From: Pantoea cypripedii
Lineage (GTDB): Bacteria; Pseudomonadota; Gammaproteobacteria; Enterobacterales; Enterobacteriaceae
Assembly: GCF_002095535.1 (NCBI RefSeq)
Contig: NZ_MLJI01000001.1
Span: 1,063,604 to 1,127,603 of the forward strand
Reading direction: 5' to 3'
Length of the DNA stretch: 64,000 nt
Numbering within the stretch: position 1 is the stretch's first letter; the number at the start of each line of letters is the position of its first letter. The position numbers and the translations under genes are program-made. Below, piece by piece: positions 10,665 through 20,050 of the stretch. Below the pieces are notes generated by a model. It searched no databases, was not told the origin of the DNA, and worked only from the letters and a program-made list of their open reading frames with translations.

Positions 10665-12434
10665 GTGCGATTATTCAGCCAGTTAAGTTGGTATTTTCTG
10701 CGTGAGTGGCGGCGATATCTGGGCGCAGTCACGTTGCTAATCATTATTGCGCTTTTGCAATTACTGCCGCCGCATCTGGTGGGGGTGATTGTCGATGGCG
10801 TCACCCAACATACCTTAAGCACCGGACGGCTGATGATGTGGATCGGCGTGATGCTGATTACCGCCGTTATCGTCTATCTGCTGCGCTATGTCTGGCGCGT
10901 GTTGCTTTTTGGTGCCTCGTACCAATTGGCGGTGAAACTGCGTGAGGATTTTTATCGTCAGCTGAGTCGCCAGCATCCGGCATTTTATCTGCGCCACCGC
11001 ACCGGTGATTTGATTGCCCGCGCCACCAACGATGTCGATCGCGTGGTGTTCGCCGCCGGGGAAGGGGTGCTGACATTGGTGGATTCGCTGGTGATGGGCT
11101 GCATGGTGCTGGTGGTGATGAGCGTGCAAATCAGCTGGCAGCTTACCTTACTGGCGCTGGTGCCCATGCCGATTATGGCGCTGATTATCCATCGTTACGG
11201 TAACCAGCTGCATGATCGCTTCAAACTCGCTCAGGCGGCGTTCTCCAGCCTGAACGATCAAACTCAGGAAAGCCTGACCAGCATTCGCATGATCAAAGCC
11301 TTTGGTCTGGAAGATCATCAGTCGCAGCAGTTTGCTGCTATCGCACGCGATACCGGTGAGAAAAACCTGCGCGTGGCGCGGGTGGATGCGCGTTTTGATC
11401 CCACCATTTATATCGCTATTGGTTTCTCAAACCTGCTGGCGATTGGTGGCGGTAGCTGGATGGTATGGCACGGCAGCCTGACGCTGGGACAGCTCACCAG
11501 CTTTGTTATGTATCTCGGTCTGATGATTTGGCCGATGCTGGCGCTGGCGTGGATGTTCAATATTGTCGAGCGCGGCAGCGCCGCCTGGGGTCGTATCCGC
11601 GCGCTGCTGGCAGAAGCACCGGCGGTTGAAGATGGCCAGACCGTCCTGCCGCCGGAAGCGGGGAATTTGCAGGTGGCGATTCGCGAGTTCCGCTATCCGG
11701 CTACGGCCGGTGCGGCGCTCAGCCATATCAATTTTCAGCTCAAGCCCGGTCAGATGCTGGGACTATGCGGGCCAACCGGCTGTGGTAAAAGTACGCTATT
11801 GAGTCTGATTCAGCGCCACTTTGACCTTGAGCAGGGCGACATTCGCTATCACAACACACCGCTGCCGCAGCTGCGTATTGATAGCTGGCGCAGTCGCCTG
11901 GCGGTGGTCAGCCAGACGCCTTTCCTGTTCTCCGACACCGTAGCCAATAACCTCGCGCTGGGGCGACCTAATGCCAGCCAGCAGGAGATTGAACGCGTGG
12001 CGAAAATGGCCTGTGTCCACGAGGATATCCTGCGCTTACCGCAGGGTTATGAGACCGAAGTGGGTGAACGTGGTGTCATGTTGTCGGGGGGACAGAAGCA
12101 GAGGATTGCCATCGCGCGTGCGCTGTTGCTGAATGCCGAGATCCTGATTCTGGATGATGCGCTGTCCGCCGTGGATGGGCGCACCGAACACGATATCCTG
12201 CACAACCTGCGACAGTGGGGCCAGGGGCGAACTCTTATTATCAGCGCCCATCGTCTGTCGGCTCTGACGGAAGCCAGCGAGATTCTGGTGTTGCAGCAGG
12301 GCATGGTGGCGCAGCGGGGCGATCACGATGAGCTGGCGGCACAAAACGGCTGGTATCGCGATATGTACCGTTACCAGCAACTGGAAGCGGCGCTGGACGA
12401 GGATGAGATCACCGAAGGAGCGAGTCGTGGCTAA
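10665..12434 (+). CDS. mdlA: Multidrug-resistance-like ABC transporter MdlA
   Basis: MdlA is a half-size ABC exporter with six N-terminal membrane helices (about residues 1-300) fused to a nucleotide-binding domain. It has Walker [10 protein letters not shown], signature LSGGQKQR and Walker [10 protein letters not shown]. The Walker B is followed by Asp rather than the catalytic Glu, which marks it as the degenerate-site partner of a heterodimer. I chose GTG 10665 because the protein then begins [11 protein letters not shown] like E. coli MdlA (589 residues). It overlaps mdlB by 8 bp, so the two are translationally coupled. The transported substrate is unknown. Confidence 0.95.
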   Translation: MRLFSQLSWYFLREWRRYLGAVTLLIIIALLQLLPPHLVGVIVDGVTQHTLSTGRLMMWIGVMLITAVIVYLLRYVWRVLLFGASYQLAVKLREDFYRQLSRQHPAFYLRHRTGDLIARATNDVDRVVFAAGEGVLTLVDSLVMGCMVLVVMSVQISWQLTLLALVPMPIMALIIHRYGNQLHDRFKLAQAAFSSLNDQTQESLTSIRMIKAFGLEDHQSQQFAAIARDTGEKNLRVARVDARFDPTIYIAIGFSNLLAIGGGSWMVWHGSLTLGQLTSFVMYLGLMIWPMLALAWMFNIVERGSAAWGRIRALLAEAPAVEDGQTVLPPEAGNLQVAIREFRYPATAGAALSHINFQLKPGQMLGLCGPTGCGKSTLLSLIQRHFDLEQGDIRYHNTPLPQLRIDSWRSRLAVVSQTPFLFSDTVANNLALGRPNASQQEIERVAKMACVHEDILRLPQGYETEVGERGVMLSGGQKQRIAIARALLLNAEILILDDALSAVDGRTEHDILHNLRQWGQGRTLIISAHRLSALTEASEILVLQQGMVAQRGDHDELAAQNGWYRDMYRYQQLEAALDEDEITEGASRG

Positions 12435-14202
12435 ATCTGTACGCCTGTGGCCCACGCTAAAACGTTTACTTGCATACGGTAAACCCTGGCGCAAATCATT
12501 ATGGCTGGCGGTGGGGATGCTGTGGCTGGCAGCGGTGGCCGAAGTGACCGGACCAGTGCTGGTCAGTTATTTTATCGATCATCTGGTGGCGAAACATCAG
12601 ATGCCGTGGGGAATTGTCGCCGGGCTGGTGGTGGGTTTTATTCTGCTGCAACTGCTGGCTGCGGGGCTGCATTATTTTCAGGCATTGCTGTTTAACCGCG
12701 CCGCGATTGGTGTGGTACAGCAATTACGTTCTGATGTGATGAATGCCGCGTTGCGCCAGCCACTCAGCGCCTTTGATACCCAGCCGGTGGGGCAGATTAT
12801 CTCGCGCGTCACTAACGATACCGAGGTCATCCGCGATCTTTATGTCACGGTCGTGGCAACGGTGTTGCGCAGTGCCGCATTGATTGGTGCCATGCTGGTG
12901 GCGATGTTTGCTCTCGACTGGCGTATGGCGCTGGTGGCGATTGCCATTTTCCCGCTGGTTCTGGTGGTGATGCTGATTTACCAGCGTTACAGCACGCCCA
13001 TTGCGCGTCGGGTACGCAGTTATCTGGCGGATATCAATAATGGCTTCAATGAAGTGATTAACGGCATGAGCGTCATCCAGCAATTTCGCCAGCAGGCGCG
13101 TTTTGGCGAACGCATGGGGGAGGCCAGCCGCTACCACTATCTGGCACGCATGGAGACGCTGCGACTTGATGGTTTCCTGCTGCGTCCGCTGCTGAGTTTG
13201 TTCTCTGCACTGATTTTGTGCGGCCTGCTGATGCTGTTCAGTTTTGCCACGCCCGGTGTGTTTGAAGTTGGTGTGCTGTATGCGTTTATTACCTATCTCG
13301 GGCGTCTGAATGAACCCTTGATTGAACTCACCACGCAGCAATCCATGCTGCAACAGGCAGTGGTCTCTGGCGAACGTATTTTTGAGCTGATGGATGCGGT
13401 CCAGCAGAATTATGGCGCGGACAACCGTCCGCTGGCGTCCGGGCGTATTGCGTTGCGTGATGTCAGTTTTGCTTACCGTGCCGATCGTGATGTGCTGAGC
13501 CGGATCGATCTGGATGTGCCTGCGCGTGGCTTTGTCGCGCTGGTGGGCCACACCGGCAGCGGCAAAAGCACGCTGGCGAATCTGCTGATGGGCTACTATC
13601 CGGTCACGCGCGGCAGTATCGAACTGGATGGTCGGCCGTTGCCACAACTGACGCATCAGGCGTTGCGCCAGGGTGTGGCCATGGTGCAGCAGGACCCGGT
13701 GGTGCTGGCCGATACCCTGCTTGCCAATGTCCGCCTTGGCCGCGATATCCCGGAAGACGCGGTATGGCAAGCGCTGGAAACGGTGCAACTTGCGCCACTG
13801 GTACGCTCGATGCCGGATGGCATCCATACCCGGCTGGGCGAGCAGGGCAATAATCTGTCAGTCGGGCAGAAGCAGTTGCTGGCACTGGCGCGGGTATTGG
13901 TGTCGCTGCCGCAGATTCTGATTCTCGATGAAGCCACCGCCAATATCGATTCCGGCACCGAACAGGCCATCCAGCATGCGCTGCGCGCGTTGCGCCAGCA
14001 CAGCACACTGGTGGTGATTGCGCATCGCCTTTCGACCATTACCGAAGCGGATCAGATCCTCGTGTTGCACCGTGGTCAGGTTGCCGAGCGAGGCACGCAC
14101 AGCGAATTGCTGGCGCAGCAGGGCCGTTACTGGCAAATGTATCAGCTGCAACAGGCGGGTGATGAACTCGCGGCGGGCATTCCCTTACCTATTGAAGGGT
14201 GA
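12427..14202 (+). CDS. mdlB: Multidrug-resistance-like ABC transporter MdlB
   Basis: MdlB is the second half-transporter of the MdlAB heterodimer in the inner membrane. I chose GTG 12427 ([15 protein letters not shown], 591 residues, close to E. coli), inside the last codons of mdlA. Membrane helices occupy about residues 20-300. The nucleotide-binding domain has Walker [10 protein letters not shown], signature LSVGQKQ and Walker [10 protein letters not shown] with the catalytic Glu present, complementing the Asp in MdlA. The frame is open further upstream, but only inside mdlA. Confidence 0.95.
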   Translation: MAKSVRLWPTLKRLLAYGKPWRKSLWLAVGMLWLAAVAEVTGPVLVSYFIDHLVAKHQMPWGIVAGLVVGFILLQLLAAGLHYFQALLFNRAAIGVVQQLRSDVMNAALRQPLSAFDTQPVGQIISRVTNDTEVIRDLYVTVVATVLRSAALIGAMLVAMFALDWRMALVAIAIFPLVLVVMLIYQRYSTPIARRVRSYLADINNGFNEVINGMSVIQQFRQQARFGERMGEASRYHYLARMETLRLDGFLLRPLLSLFSALILCGLLMLFSFATPGVFEVGVLYAFITYLGRLNEPLIELTTQQSMLQQAVVSGERIFELMDAVQQNYGADNRPLASGRIALRDVSFAYRADRDVLSRIDLDVPARGFVALVGHTGSGKSTLANLLMGYYPVTRGSIELDGRPLPQLTHQALRQGVAMVQQDPVVLADTLLANVRLGRDIPEDAVWQALETVQLAPLVRSMPDGIHTRLGEQGNNLSVGQKQLLALARVLVSLPQILILDEATANIDSGTEQAIQHALRALRQHSTLVVIAHRLSTITEADQILVLHRGQVAERGTHSELLAQQGRYWQMYQLQQAGDELAAGIPLPIEG

Positions 14203-14204
14203 CT

Positions 14205-14283
14205 TGCACCTTTTTTGAGCGCCATTATCGGATTATTCTGTACAAATGCACTTCTTTGAGGCTGTCCGCACCAAAGAAGTGCA
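14205..14283 (+). promoter_or_regulatory. NtrC-type enhancer sites upstream of glnK
   Basis: The best site, CGCACCAAAGAAGTGCA (14267-14283), fits the NtrC dyad pattern TGCAC-N7-GTGCA with one mismatch. A partial site TGCAC-N7 lies at 14205-14221. A 12-bp perfect inverted repeat, TGCACTTCTTTG (14247-14258) against CAAAGAAGTGCA (14272-14283), spans the middle. The main site is about 110 bp before the sigma-54 -24 element, typical of NtrC enhancers. Confidence 0.7.
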
Positions 14284-14390
14284 AATATTCCACTCCTTTC
14301 TTCCTTTCCTTGTTGCATTTGTGTTGTCCATCACAGAACGAAGCGTGCTGCCACGCGGCTAATCCGCTGACTCTGCGGTTTTTTTATTTA

Positions 14391-14407
14391 TGGCACACCC
14401 TTTGCTT
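14391..14407 (+). promoter_or_regulatory. Sigma-54 promoter of glnK-amtB
   Basis: TGGCACACCCTTTGCTT matches the sigma-54 consensus TGGCAC-N5-TTGCW. The -24 GG is at 14392-14393 and the -12 GC at 14404-14405. The start of transcription would be near 14416, about 45 bp before the glnK ATG. With the upstream NtrC site this predicts induction under nitrogen limitation. Confidence 0.9.
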
Positions 14408-14460
14408 ATATCCCTGCGTGTCCGGTAAGACTTACTCATTAAATACCTGGAGGGGATCGT

Positions 14461-14799
14461 ATGAAGCTGGTTACCGTGGTAATCAAACCATTTAAGCTGG
14501 AGGACGTGCGTGAAGCCTTATCCTCTATTGGCATTCAGGGACTGACAGTTACCGAAGTGAAGGGTTTCGGTCGCCAGAAAGGTCACGCAGAGCTTTATCG
14601 CGGTGCCGAGTACAGCGTGAACTTCCTGCCAAAAGTAAAAATTGATATCGCCATTGCTGATGATCAGCTGGATGAAGTGGTCGATGTCATCAGTAAAGCC
14701 GCTTACACCGGCAAAATTGGCGACGGTAAAATTTTCGTCGCGGAACTGCAGCGCGTTATCCGTATTCGTACTGGCGAGACCGACGAAGCAGCACTGTAA
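14461..14799 (+). CDS. glnK: PII nitrogen-regulatory protein GlnK
   Basis: GlnK is a trimeric PII signal protein. When nitrogen is sufficient it plugs the AmtB ammonium channel; when uridylylated it releases it. The 112-residue protein has the T-loop with the uridylylation site Tyr51 in RGAEYSVNF and the C-terminal signature TGKIGDGKIFV. A good GGAGGGG ribosome binding site precedes ATG 14461. It forms an operon with amtB, 31 bp downstream, under the sigma-54 promoter. Confidence 0.98.
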   Translation: MKLVTVVIKPFKLEDVREALSSIGIQGLTVTEVKGFGRQKGHAELYRGAEYSVNFLPKVKIDIAIADDQLDEVVDVISKAAYTGKIGDGKIFVAELQRVIRIRTGETDEAAL

Positions 14800-14830
14800 C
14801 TGGGCCTTGATTGTGATGGGATGGAAAGAA

Positions 14831-16120
14831 ATGAATAAAATGATGACGAAGTTGGGCCTGACCAGCCTGGCGCTGTTACCGTCTCTGGCCATGGCGGCAG
14901 CACCTGCCGTTGCGGATAAAGCCGATAACGCGTTTATGATGATCTGCACCGCGCTGGTGCTGTTCATGTCAATTCCTGGTATTGCCCTGTTTTACGGCGG
15001 TTTGATTCGCGGTAAAAACGTGTTGTCAATGCTGACTCAGGTAGCGGTAACCTTCTCCCTGGTCTGCGTGTTGTGGATGATTTACGGTTACTCACTGGCC
15101 TTCAGCGAAGGTAACGCCTTCTTCGGTAGCTTCCAGTGGGCGATGCTGAAAAACATCGAACTGAAAGCGCTGATGGGTACCTTCTATCAGTACATCCACG
15201 TTGCGTTCCAGGCTTCCTTCGCCTGTATCACCGTGGGCCTGATTGTCGGTTCTATCGCTGAGCGTATTCGTTTCTCTGCGGTGCTGATTTTCGTTGCGGT
15301 GTGGCTGACTCTGGCTTATCTGCCGATTGCGCACATGGTCTGGGCTGGTGGCTTGCTGGCGACCGATGGCGCGCTGGACTTCGCAGGCGGTACTGTGGTG
15401 CATATTAACGCCGCGGTGGCTGGTCTGGTGGGTGCTTACCTGGTGGGCAAACGTGCTGGCTTCGGTAAAGAAGCATTCAAACCGCACAACCTGCCGATGG
15501 TCTTCACCGGTACTGCGATCCTGTATGTGGGCTGGTTCGGTTTCAACGCCGGTTCTGCTTCTGCTGCGAACGAAATCGCTGCCCTGGCGTTCCTGAACAC
15601 CGTGATTGCCACTGCGGGTGCGGTACTGTCATGGACCTTCGGTGAGTGGGCGCTGCGTGGTAAGCCTTCTCTGCTGGGTGCGTCTTCAGGCTTCATCGCG
15701 GGTCTGGTTGCTATCACCCCGGCGTGTGGTTATGTCGGTGTCGGCGGTGCGCTGATTATCGGTCTGGTGGGTGGTCTCGCAGGCCTGTGGGGTGTCACTA
15801 CCCTGAAGAAATGGCTGCGTGTTGATGACCCGTGTGACGTGTTCGGTGTGCACGGCGTGTGTGGCATCGTAGGTTGTATCCTGACGGGTGTGTTCGCTTC
15901 CTCTTCACTGGGTGGCGTGGGTTATGCCGAAGGCGTGACTATGGGTCATCAGGTTTGGATTCAGCTGTTCAGCGTTGGCGTGACCATCGTCTGGTCCGGT
16001 GTGGTTGCCTTCATTGGCTTCAAACTGGCCGATATGATTGTTGGCCTGCGTGTTCCGGAAGATCAGGAACGCGAAGGTCTGGATGTTAACAGCCATGGCG
16101 AAAACGCTTACAACCAGTAA
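14831..16120 (+). CDS. amtB: Ammonium channel AmtB
   Basis: AmtB conducts ammonia/ammonium across the inner membrane and also acts as the membrane dock for GlnK. I chose ATG 14831 (MNKMMTKLGL, 429 residues against 428 in E. coli); earlier in-frame starts lie within glnK. A cleavable signal peptide ends near AMAAAPA. The twin pore histidines are in YIHVAFQ and FGVHGVCGIVG, and the Phe gate region AFMMICTALVLF is conserved. The terminator downstream also ends the convergent tesB. Confidence 0.97.
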   Translation: MNKMMTKLGLTSLALLPSLAMAAAPAVADKADNAFMMICTALVLFMSIPGIALFYGGLIRGKNVLSMLTQVAVTFSLVCVLWMIYGYSLAFSEGNAFFGSFQWAMLKNIELKALMGTFYQYIHVAFQASFACITVGLIVGSIAERIRFSAVLIFVAVWLTLAYLPIAHMVWAGGLLATDGALDFAGGTVVHINAAVAGLVGAYLVGKRAGFGKEAFKPHNLPMVFTGTAILYVGWFGFNAGSASAANEIAALAFLNTVIATAGAVLSWTFGEWALRGKPSLLGASSGFIAGLVAITPACGYVGVGGALIIGLVGGLAGLWGVTTLKKWLRVDDPCDVFGVHGVCGIVGCILTGVFASSSLGGVGYAEGVTMGHQVWIQLFSVGVTIVWSGVVAFIGFKLADMIVGLRVPEDQEREGLDVNSHGENAYNQ

Positions 16121-16164
16121 GAGCCAGGCTAAGAAGAGCAGTGCGCTAAAATAATAAAAAGCAG

Positions 16165-16191
16165 AAGGGGCGAGAAATCGCCCCTTTTTTT
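16165..16191. terminator. Bidirectional terminator between amtB and tesB
   Basis: AAGGGGCGA, a GAAA loop and TCGCCCCTT are followed by five more T on the plus strand. The stem is perfect and sits between convergent genes, touching the tesB stop codon. Confidence 0.9.
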
Positions 16192-17053
16192 ATGCGTCTC
16201 GCTGGCGCATCACGCCTTCCTGCACCGTGGTTGCCACGAGCCGGCCATCCTGAGTAAAGAATTCTCCGCGTACAAAGCCACGCGCACCCGAAGCCGAGGT
16301 GCTGACAACGCTATACAGCAGCCATTCCGACAGATCGAATGGGCGGTGGAACCACATCGAGTGGTCGATAGTCGCTACCTGCATATCCGCTTCGAGAAAA
16401 CCTTTGCCGTGCGGTTGCAACGCGACGGGCAGGAAATTGAGGTCAGAAGCGTAGCCGAGCAGGTATTGATGAATCCGGCGGTCCTGCGGCAACTGCCCGT
16501 TGGCGCGAACCCATACCTGGCGTACCGGCTCATCGACGCGCCCTTTAAGCGGGTTGTGGATTTGTACCGGGCGAATATCCAGTGGCCGTTCGGCAAGGAA
16601 TTTTTCCCGCAGCTTACCGGGCAGATGTGCTGCCAGCTTATGTGCCAGATCTTGCTCCGATGGCAGGTTATCCGGAGGCGGCACCTGCGGCATCACGTTC
16701 TGATGCTCAAAACCGCTTTCCGGAGCCTGAAATGAGGCCGTCATATAGAAGATCGGCTGGCCATTTTGCACCGCACTGACGCGGCGTGCGCTGAAGCTCT
16801 TACCATCACGCAGGGTTTCGACATCATAGATGATGGCTTTCTGGCTATCGCCCGGGCGCAGGAAGTAGCTGTGAAACGAATGAATGATACGTGCTTCCGG
16901 CACTGTCTGTTTCGCCGCATACAGGGCCTGACCAACGACCTGGCCACCAAACACCTGTCGCAGGCCGAGGTCTTCGCTCTGGCCGCGAAATAATCCCTCT
17001 TCCAGTTTTTCCAGATTCAATAAATTAAGCAGGTTGTGCAGGGCCTGGCTCAT
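16190..17053 (-). CDS. tesB: Acyl-CoA thioesterase II TesB
   Basis: TesB hydrolyses medium- and long-chain acyl-CoA in the cytoplasm; its physiological role is still debated. I chose the ATG at 17053 ([20 protein letters not shown]), giving 287 residues against 286 in E. coli; an upstream extension of 20 codons has no counterpart. The double-hotdog fold is evident, with the motif [13 protein letters not shown] in the first half and [13 protein letters not shown], carrying a catalytic Asp, in the second. Confidence 0.97.
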   Translation of the reverse strand: MSQALHNLLNLLNLEKLEEGLFRGQSEDLGLRQVFGGQVVGQALYAAKQTVPEARIIHSFHSYFLRPGDSQKAIIYDVETLRDGKSFSARRVSAVQNGQPIFYMTASFQAPESGFEHQNVMPQVPPPDNLPSEQDLAHKLAAHLPGKLREKFLAERPLDIRPVQIHNPLKGRVDEPVRQVWVRANGQLPQDRRIHQYLLGYASDLNFLPVALQPHGKGFLEADMQVATIDHSMWFHRPFDLSEWLLYSVVSTSASGARGFVRGEFFTQDGRLVATTVQEGVMRQRDA

Positions 17054-17258
17054 AACGGATTCCTCAGTGATACCGGTCGGGCAAGTTTGAAAGATCCGAC
17101 CAGTTGTCGTCAATCTTTTTGCCGTGGTTTCAGCGATCTAAGACCAGTCTCAGGCGCAACGCGGATTTTTGTGCCAGAATTAATGACATTCGGCGGTTGA
17201 AAAGCTGCACATTATTTTTACCACCGATAATCATAGTGTTCATAAGGAGACGACATCG

Positions 17259-17816
17259 ATGAAACTCTGGCAAATTATTAGCGGTATGACGCTGGCCGTG
17301 GCGGTCGCAGGGTGCGCGGACCACAGCAAGCCGGTAGCAACACCGACCTTAGGTGCAAGCGTCGCAGGACAGCAGGCGGCCATTGCGCAGCCGAATGTGA
17401 GTGGGACCATTTATATTCGCCAGCGCATTGCACTGCCACCCGATGCAGTCCTGACGGTAACGCTGTCGGATGCTTCGATATCCGATGCGCCATCCCGAGT
17501 GCTGGCACAGCATGTGGTACGCACCGAGGGCAAACAGGCACCGTTCCAGTTTGTTCTGCCGTTTAATCCGGCTGACATCCAGCCGAACGCACGCATTTTG
17601 TTAAGCGCGGCAATTGCCATCGATGGCAGACTGGCGTTTATCACCGATACCGTGAAACCTGTGATTAATCAGGGGGGCACGAAGGCGGAACTGCTGCTGG
17701 TACCGACCACCAATATGGCGATGCCGACGCAGCCAGGTGCGGCGACCACCGTACCTTCGACCTCACCGACGCAGATCACGCCGTCTTCTTCGGTACCTGC
17801 GCCAACCAGTATGTAG
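17259..17816 (+). CDS. ybaY: YbaY-family lipoprotein
   Basis: This is a predicted lipoprotein of 185 residues. The signal peptide ends in a lipobox VAGC with the lipidated Cys at about residue 19, followed by Ala-Asp. The central domain, about residues 45-155 with VSGTIYIRQRIALPPDAVL, belongs to the YbaY/YscW-like beta-sandwich family. The last 35 residues are a Pro/Ser/Thr-rich tail (PTQPGAATTVPSTSPTQ). AAGGAG precedes the ATG. The function is unknown. Confidence 0.88.
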   Translation: MKLWQIISGMTLAVAVAGCADHSKPVATPTLGASVAGQQAAIAQPNVSGTIYIRQRIALPPDAVLTVTLSDASISDAPSRVLAQHVVRTEGKQAPFQFVLPFNPADIQPNARILLSAAIAIDGRLAFITDTVKPVINQGGTKAELLLVPTTNMAMPTQPGAATTVPSTSPTQITPSSSVPAPTSM

Positions 17817-17850
17817 CATCGAAAGCGGCTTTAAGGATAAAGCCGCTCAT

Positions 17851-18165
17851 TCAATTCTGATCCCAGCGATAACGCGCCAGTTCGATTTCCCCGGCGTCAC
17901 TCACTTCAATACCTTCGGCCTCCAGCGCGTCACGCTGGCGAAACAAATCATCACCCTGGAGCGAAATACGACCATGACGGTTAAGGACGCGATGCCAGGG
18001 GAGCTGGCTACCCGGCGGCAAACGTTTCAATACGCCGCCCACCTGACGTGCCGCACGCGGCGAACCTGCTAAGCGGGCGACATCGCCATAAGTCATCACT
18101 TTACCCGGCGGGATGGCGGCGATAATCTGCCATACGCGCTGTGGAAAGCTATCGTGCTCGCTCAT
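17851..18165 (-). CDS. atl: Alkyltransferase-like protein (Atl/YbaZ)
   Basis: Atl proteins resemble the C-terminal domain of O6-alkylguanine-DNA alkyltransferase. They bind bulky O6-alkylguanine lesions without repairing them and hand them to nucleotide excision repair. In the 104-residue protein the active-site motif reads PWHRVLN, with Trp in place of the alkyl-acceptor Cys of the usual PCHRV, which defines the family. The helix-turn-helix GDVARLAGSPRAARQVGGVL, including the Arg finger, is conserved. Confidence 0.93.
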   Translation of the reverse strand: MSEHDSFPQRVWQIIAAIPPGKVMTYGDVARLAGSPRAARQVGGVLKRLPPGSQLPWHRVLNRHGRISLQGDDLFRQRDALEAEGIEVSDAGEIELARYRWDQN

Positions 18166-18275
18166 CGAGGCAACCCTGAGTCACTGTAAAGGCCAGACTT
18201 TAGCATGAGCGTGGTGAATGAAGCAGCATCCGGAGGCATAGCTGTTCAAGAAACCAACGGTCATCCGGGGTTTGC

Positions 18276-18304
18276 TTGCAATTGCCGGGGGCTTACCTGA
18301 TAAT
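18276..18304 (+). promoter_or_regulatory. Sigma-70 promoter of ffs
   Basis: TTGCAA (18276-18281) and GATAAT (18299-18304) are separated by 17 bp. The -10 is followed by a GC-rich stretch, as in promoters of stable RNAs. The mature 4.5S RNA begins about 30 bp downstream, which leaves a short 5' leader for processing. Confidence 0.7.
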
Positions 18305-18335
18305 GCCAGCGCTCTCGTAATGAGGGCTTGTCAAT

Positions 18336-18449
18336 GGGGGCCCTGTTGGTTCTCCCGCAATGCTAACTTGTGAACTCGGTCAGGTCCGGAAGGAAGCAGC
18401 CGCAGCAGGCGACGCGTGTGCCGGGATGTAGCTGGCAGGGCCTCCACCA
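18336..18449 (+). ncRNA. ffs: 4.5S RNA, signal recognition particle RNA
   Basis: The SRP RNA binds Ffh to target nascent membrane proteins to FtsY. The conserved apical hairpin with the GGAA tetraloop and internal symmetric loop (GTCAGGTCCGGAAGGAAGC, near 18379-18399) is intact. The 5' GGGGGCCCTG pairs with the 3' CAGGGCCTCC. Length (about 114 nt) and ends were set by analogy with E. coli 4.5S RNA. It sits between atl and hha as in E. coli. Confidence 0.95.
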
Positions 18450-18574
18450 TTTCTGTCTTCCGAAAAATCCCCATAATTCAACCCATAGCGTGATGCTGGC
18501 ACTCCTTTGCCAGTGGCATGGTCAATCCCTGAAATTCGGTTGCTATGGCAGGCCGTAGATGAGAAGGGGAAAAC

Positions 18575-18793
18575 TTAGCGGACAAACTTCCAGACAGAAC
18601 CGGGCACTTTATCGTAGAGCTTATTCATCGTCAGCTCTGCAAGGCGGTGATCGGCAGCAGAATAGAATACCGCTAACTCGTCATCGGACAATTCATACTT
18701 GTTTTTCTCAATCACCCGCTCAAGGGTGTCGATTGAGCGACAGCGGCGCAGTCGCATCAAATAATCGGTTTTGGTTAAGGCTTGGTTGCTCAT
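18575..18793 (-). CDS. hha: Haemolysin expression-modulating protein Hha
   Basis: Hha is a 72-residue partner of H-NS that helps silence horizontally acquired and temperature-regulated genes. The sequence is nearly identical to E. coli Hha (for example [20 protein letters not shown] and [19 protein letters not shown]). It follows tomB by 24 bp on the same strand, the standard hha-tomB operon. In that pair Hha acts as toxin-like and TomB as its antidote. Confidence 0.97.
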   Translation of the reverse strand: MSNQALTKTDYLMRLRRCRSIDTLERVIEKNKYELSDDELAVFYSAADHRLAELTMNKLYDKVPGSVWKFVR

Positions 18794-18817
18794 AAATAAG
18801 TCGTTCTCACTCTGATG

Positions 18818-19195
18818 CTAAAAGGAATGGCTGGGTTGCTGTAGAAAAGCGCACTCTTCGGCAAACAGGTTAAATAGGCGTCGGGCTGAACGTTGCCAAC
18901 GTTGAAGATCCTGAGTATTGATTCCGTAGCTGCTAAACAACATAAAGGTATCGTCAAGATATTCATCGATTTGCGTTATCAGTGCTTCATCTTCAACATG
19001 CTTAATTTTGTAATTCATCGTGAAAGACGCGATATGCTCAATCAAATCGTTGAGCTGTAAATTGCTTTCCGAAGTTGGATCATTAACCCAGCCATGATGA
19101 CTGTCAGTTAATGTTGCCATACTTTCGTCAAACAGGTTCTCACACAGGAATTTAAGCTGGGCAATATCATGCCGTTTCGGTGAGTATTCGTCCAT
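18818..19195 (-). CDS. tomB: Hha toxicity modulator TomB
   Basis: TomB counteracts Hha toxicity and affects biofilm formation; it binds Hha and promotes its oxidation. I chose the ATG at 19195 (MDEYSPKRHDIAQLKFLCEN), giving 125 residues against 124 in E. coli. An upstream start would add eight residues without homologous support. AGGGG lies just upstream. The region is AT-richer than its surroundings, as is usual for this operon. Confidence 0.95.
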   Translation of the reverse strand: MDEYSPKRHDIAQLKFLCENLFDESMATLTDSHHGWVNDPTSESNLQLNDLIEHIASFTMNYKIKHVEDEALITQIDEYLDDTFMLFSSYGINTQDLQRWQRSARRLFNLFAEECAFLQQPSHSF

Positions 19196-19341
19196 CTTTT
19201 TCCCCTCCATAGCTAGCACAGTTACCGCAGCGCGGCGAGATTAGGAAAAGCTACCTGGAAGCGATCACGAATAAAATGAATTCAGCGACTCCTTAAATAT
19301 AATCCACAATCATTAGTTTTGCTCACCTCCATTACCAAATA

Positions 19342-19695
19342 TTACAATTCATCGGCAGGAGAAGGGCGTGTATTGTCGATCACTTCAAACACCAGCGCAC
19401 CGGGGACGATATGAAACAGAACATCTTCCTGGCGTGTAAAGGTTTCATTTAAATCCTGACAGGGACTAAATAAATTCCACATGAAATCGTAAAGCATTTT
19501 AAATCGATTATTAGGACCAGGACTAATGGATATAATGCGAAAACTCTCGGGAACTAATCGCGCATTTTGTGAATACCATTGCAAATCACCTGCAAGTGCT
19601 TCCGCTATTTTGAGAATATTCCCCTGAATTATTGCCTGCAACTTAGTGCAGTCATCCTCACCTTCAGCAATATCACAATGAATAATGGCCTGCAT
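19342..19695 (-). CDS. Hypothetical protein upstream of tomB-hha
   Basis: I do not recognise this 117-residue protein. It starts MQAIIHCDIAEGEDDC, has no signal peptide or membrane helix, is acidic and ends PSPADEL. It is AT-rich like tomB. It lies 146 bp upstream of tomB on the same strand and could be either a separate unit or the first gene of a tomB-hha transcript. E. coli has nothing similar here. The reading frame is uninterrupted and has plausible codon use; no function can be given. Confidence 0.55.
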   Translation of the reverse strand: MQAIIHCDIAEGEDDCTKLQAIIQGNILKIAEALAGDLQWYSQNARLVPESFRIISISPGPNNRFKMLYDFMWNLFSPCQDLNETFTRQEDVLFHIVPGALVFEVIDNTRPSPADEL

Positions 19696-19915
19696 CGTTA
19701 ATCCGGTAAAAAAGATGATGTTTATATCATTGGGGTTTCATGCAGATATTGCAAGCACGCCTTAAGCAGAAATAGCTATTGTTGTGATGGATTCCAGCAC
19801 CTGTTGGTGACGAAAAGGATGTAAGCCGCGCAGCGACTCCTTCGGTTGGCGGTGCTGGTTAACTTTTGAAACACTTTCCTGCGCGGCAGCCTGAGGCATA
19901 ATCTGATAGTGTATT

Positions 19916-19930
19916 TGTTATGTTATAACA
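19916..19930 (+). promoter_or_regulatory. Zur-type operator upstream of metal ABC operon
   Basis: TGTTATGTTATAACA matches the enterobacterial Zur core TGTTATAATATAACA at 13 of 15 positions. It sits 15 bp before the first small ORF of the metal transporter operon, so bound Zur would block transcription when zinc is sufficient. A perfect copy of the same core lies in front of rpmE2 3 kb away, which strengthens the call. Confidence 0.78.
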
Positions 19931-19945
19931 TTTTGGTTGTGTCGT

Positions 19946-20050
19946 ATGAATCATAGTGGATTACTTCTGTCTCTGGGCGGACGCTTGCTGGTGGCCCTGT
20001 TGCTGGTGGCCCTGCTGGGGATGGCGATTGTTTGGGGTATGCAGAAATGA
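19946..20050 (+). CDS. 34-residue membrane peptide at head of metal ABC operon
   Basis: This short frame encodes a 34-residue peptide starting MNHSGLLLSLGGRLL and ending VWGMQK, with one predicted transmembrane helix over about residues 9-31. Its stop TGA overlaps the ATG of the ATPase gene (ATGATG at 20047-20052), so translation is probably coupled. The core contains a perfect 15-bp tandem duplication (19985-19999 and 20000-20014) that encodes LLVAL twice. It begins 15 bp after the Zur box. I know no named homologue. It may be an accessory subunit of the transporter or a leader peptide; a chance ORF is possible but less likely given the overlap. Confidence 0.6.
   Translation: MNHSGLLLSLGGRLLVALLLVALLGMAIVWGMQK

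Noticed and set aside
12724..13827. Minus-strand ORF of 367 codons inside mdlB
   Set aside because: Mirror frame of mdlB with extreme His/Gln/Arg content and no domain features.
14364..14385. Possible terminator for mdlB (CCGC...GCGG plus seven T)
   Set aside because: The stem is only 4 bp with a 7-nt loop and it abuts the sigma-54 promoter; too weak to call.
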